From SIG673 sp045638685 (GTDB lineage: Bacteria; Bacillota; Clostridia; Oscillospirales; CAG-272): DNA of 60,104 nt. Location: positions 1 to 60,104 of the forward strand of contig JAZUBT010000011.1 of assembly GCA_045638685.1 (NCBI GenBank), written 5' to 3'. The translations under genes and the position numbers were made by a program. Positions 59,094 to 60,104 of the stretch are shown here, piece after piece. Numbering within the stretch: position 1 is the first letter of the stretch; each line of letters begins with the position of its first letter. The notes under the pieces are model-generated. The model searched no databases and was not told where the DNA came from. It saw only the letters and a list, made by a program, of their open reading frames with translations.

Positions 59094-59123
59094 AGCCACG
59101 CTTTGAAAAAGGCGTGGCTTTTT
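59094..59123 (+). terminator. Terminator of the tnpV pair
   Basis: AGCCACGC with GCGTGGCT and a T-run. Confidence 0.88.
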
Positions 59124-59146
59124 GACATAAAAATGATGTAAATTGC

Positions 59147-59200
59147 TTGACATTACTGAAAAAATATGGTATAATGTTCTATGTTACAGAACACAGAACA
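59147..59200 (+). promoter_or_regulatory. Promoter and likely operator of the XRE regulator / hsdM
   Basis: TTGACA (59147-59152) and TATAAT (59170-59175), 17 bp apart. Directly after the -10 lies GTTCT-ATGTTAC-AGAAC (59176-59192), an inverted repeat over the RNA start, with a third half-site AGAACA at 59195-59200. Its position suits repression by the regulator encoded next. Confidence 0.7.
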
Positions 59201-59216
59201 GAAAGGAGGAAAAACG

Positions 59217-59621
59217 ATGGCTAAATCGAAGGATTCTGATTCCAAAAAGATCGAGAAACAGAAAAAAGAACTCGGGAAACTTATCAAAGAATGTCGTGAT
59301 AAAAAGAGCTTGCGAAGCGTAGCGGATGCCGTTGGGATTCCTCCGTCAAATCTTAAATATATCGAGGACGGTGTGAACGCACCAAGTCCCGAAACGTATG
59401 CGAATCTTATCAGTGAGCTTTCCCCTCAAGCGCCGATGCGAAAGAAAATGGATCGGGCATATATGGCTATCAGAAGTGCACCGCCCCCGGATGTGTGCAA
59501 GGTTGTAACTGCTAATGAGGGATTGAATGACTCCCTTCGTATCATTGAAGGGCATACGCTTACCCCAGAACAATTCCAAGAGTTGAACACGTTGTTACGC
59601 TCTTTCTCAGAGAATAAGTAA
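59217..59621 (+). CDS. XRE-family helix-turn-helix regulator, likely controller of the restriction-modification genes
   Basis: 134 residues. Lys/Glu-rich N-terminus, then a Cro/CI-type HTH: LGKLIKECRDKKSLRSVADAVGIPPSNLKYIEDGVNAPSPETYANLISEL (about 25-75). The C-terminal part is unassigned. AAAGGAGG precedes the ATG at 59217; the frame is open further upstream without a site. It lies 12 bp before hsdM and beneath an inverted-repeat operator, the arrangement of controller proteins that delay restriction. Role inferred. Confidence 0.83.
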   Translation: MAKSKDSDSKKIEKQKKELGKLIKECRDKKSLRSVADAVGIPPSNLKYIEDGVNAPSPETYANLISELSPQAPMRKKMDRAYMAIRSAPPPDVCKVVTANEGLNDSLRIIEGHTLTPEQFQELNTLLRSFSENK

Positions 59622-59633
59622 AGGAGAACGATT

Positions 59634-60104
59634 ATGAATATGAAATATAATTATGAGGTTATGTTTGATGATACCTCGATTGACGTTAGTAAAGAGGTTG
59701 GCTTGGTATGGTCTATTGCCAATTCTTTGAGAGGAGCATACACTTCCGATAAGTACAAGGACGTTATTATTCCTATGGTTATCTTGCGCCGCTTTGAGTG
59801 TGCGCTTGAAGTAAAGAAGGATACTGTTGTTGCCGCTTACGAGAAAAACCGTACACAGCCTGCGGCTTTGCTTTGTAAGGTTTCGGGTTATCCCTTTTAT
59901 AGCACAAGCAGATTCAATCTCAAAAATCTTTTGAACAATCGCGACGATATTGCTGAGAATTTGAAGAGCTATATTGAAGGGTTCTCCGCTAATGTGCAGT
60001 TGATCTTGAATAAACTCTTGAAGTTCAATACACAGATCGACAAAATGGACAAGAGTAACCGTCTGTATAGCGTTGTGAAAAAGTTCTCCGAGCTTGACCT
60101 TTAC
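59634..60104 (+). CDS. hsdM: Type I restriction-modification system DNA methyltransferase subunit HsdM (partial, C-terminus off window)
   Basis: 157 codons to the window edge with no stop. The N-terminal HsdM domain is recognisable: VSKEVGLVWSIANSLRGAYTSDKYKDVIIPMVILRRFECALE, then FNLKNLLNNRDDIAENLKSYIEGFSANVQLIL. HsdM methylates adenine in the recognition site set by HsdS and is needed with HsdR for restriction. AAAGGAG precedes the ATG. Codons here (more TTG and AAG) differ from the chromosome to the left, supporting acquisition. The SAM-binding NPPY motif and hsdS/hsdR lie to the right of the window. Confidence 0.9.
   Translation, partial: MNMKYNYEVMFDDTSIDVSKEVGLVWSIANSLRGAYTSDKYKDVIIPMVILRRFECALEVKKDTVVAAYEKNRTQPAALLCKVSGYPFYSTSRFNLKNLLNNRDDIAENLKSYIEGFSANVQLILNKLLKFNTQIDKMDKSNRLYSVVKKFSELDLY

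Overview
The window reads as a piece of a low-to-mid GC Bacillota chromosome, most likely an anaerobic Clostridia-class gut lineage. Support comes from the ecfA1-ecfA2-ecfT-truA order, an rnfCDGEAB operon with ApbE, a CotJC-type manganese catalase relative, a bile-salt-hydrolase-like amidase, TnpV, and many sigma-A promoters with TTGACA and TATAAT boxes 17 bp apart. TTG starts are used repeatedly. The species cannot be named from the sequence.

Layout. 1-989: the 5' part of an AGCS amino-acid:cation symporter, running off the left edge. 1231-1482: a small membrane protein. 1851-11778: a one-directional exopolysaccharide/capsule cluster from one strong promoter, with four glycosyltransferases, a Wzy-like polymerase, a polysaccharide pyruvyl transferase, an FrhB-like iron-sulfur protein and a Wzx flippase. 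11867-19705 (minus): CvpA, TruA, the ECF transporter energising module, an rRNA-type methyltransferase and ruvC-ruvA-ruvB. 20026-25771: a three-gene operon of a MurE-like ligase fused to an N-acetylglutamate-kinase-like domain, an AsnB-type amidotransferase and an ATP-grasp ligase; this is the best candidate for an undescribed pathway. 26232-33663: DUF1846, a Gfo/Idh/MocA oxidoreductase, a repeat-rich surface protein with a frameshifted tail, CysK, and an acyltransferase with a zinc ribbon. 33738-41134 (minus): a CDF metal exporter, LysS, GreA, a CdaR/PucR regulator, PrmA, DnaJ and TrmB. 41323-46987: DUF378, tRNA-fMet and tRNA-Leu beside a hairpin-rich repeat, a second Gfo/Idh/MocA protein, a membrane protein, a choloylglycine-hydrolase family enzyme and a URO-D family protein. 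47607-57660: the manganese catalase relative, a lipoprotein, ApbE, the Rnf ion-pumping complex, a NusG-domain-II protein and a Gx/HepA-like membrane protein. 58174-60104: a likely acquired island with TnpV, a small protein, an XRE regulator and the start of a type I restriction-modification HsdM.

How the parts work together. The polysaccharide cluster has sugar assembly, polymerisation and flipping but no priming phosphoglycosyl transferase or chain-length/export proteins inside the window. ApbE would attach FMN to the Rnf subunits encoded just downstream; the acceptor motifs in RnfD and RnfG depart from the usual SGAT in the same way. Two long homologous leader RNAs lie before the MurE-like gene and before rnfD, and a shorter form of their 3' end precedes dnaJ and lysS. 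Several otherwise ordinary proteins carry in-frame tandem-repeat insertions, which looks like a trait of this genome.
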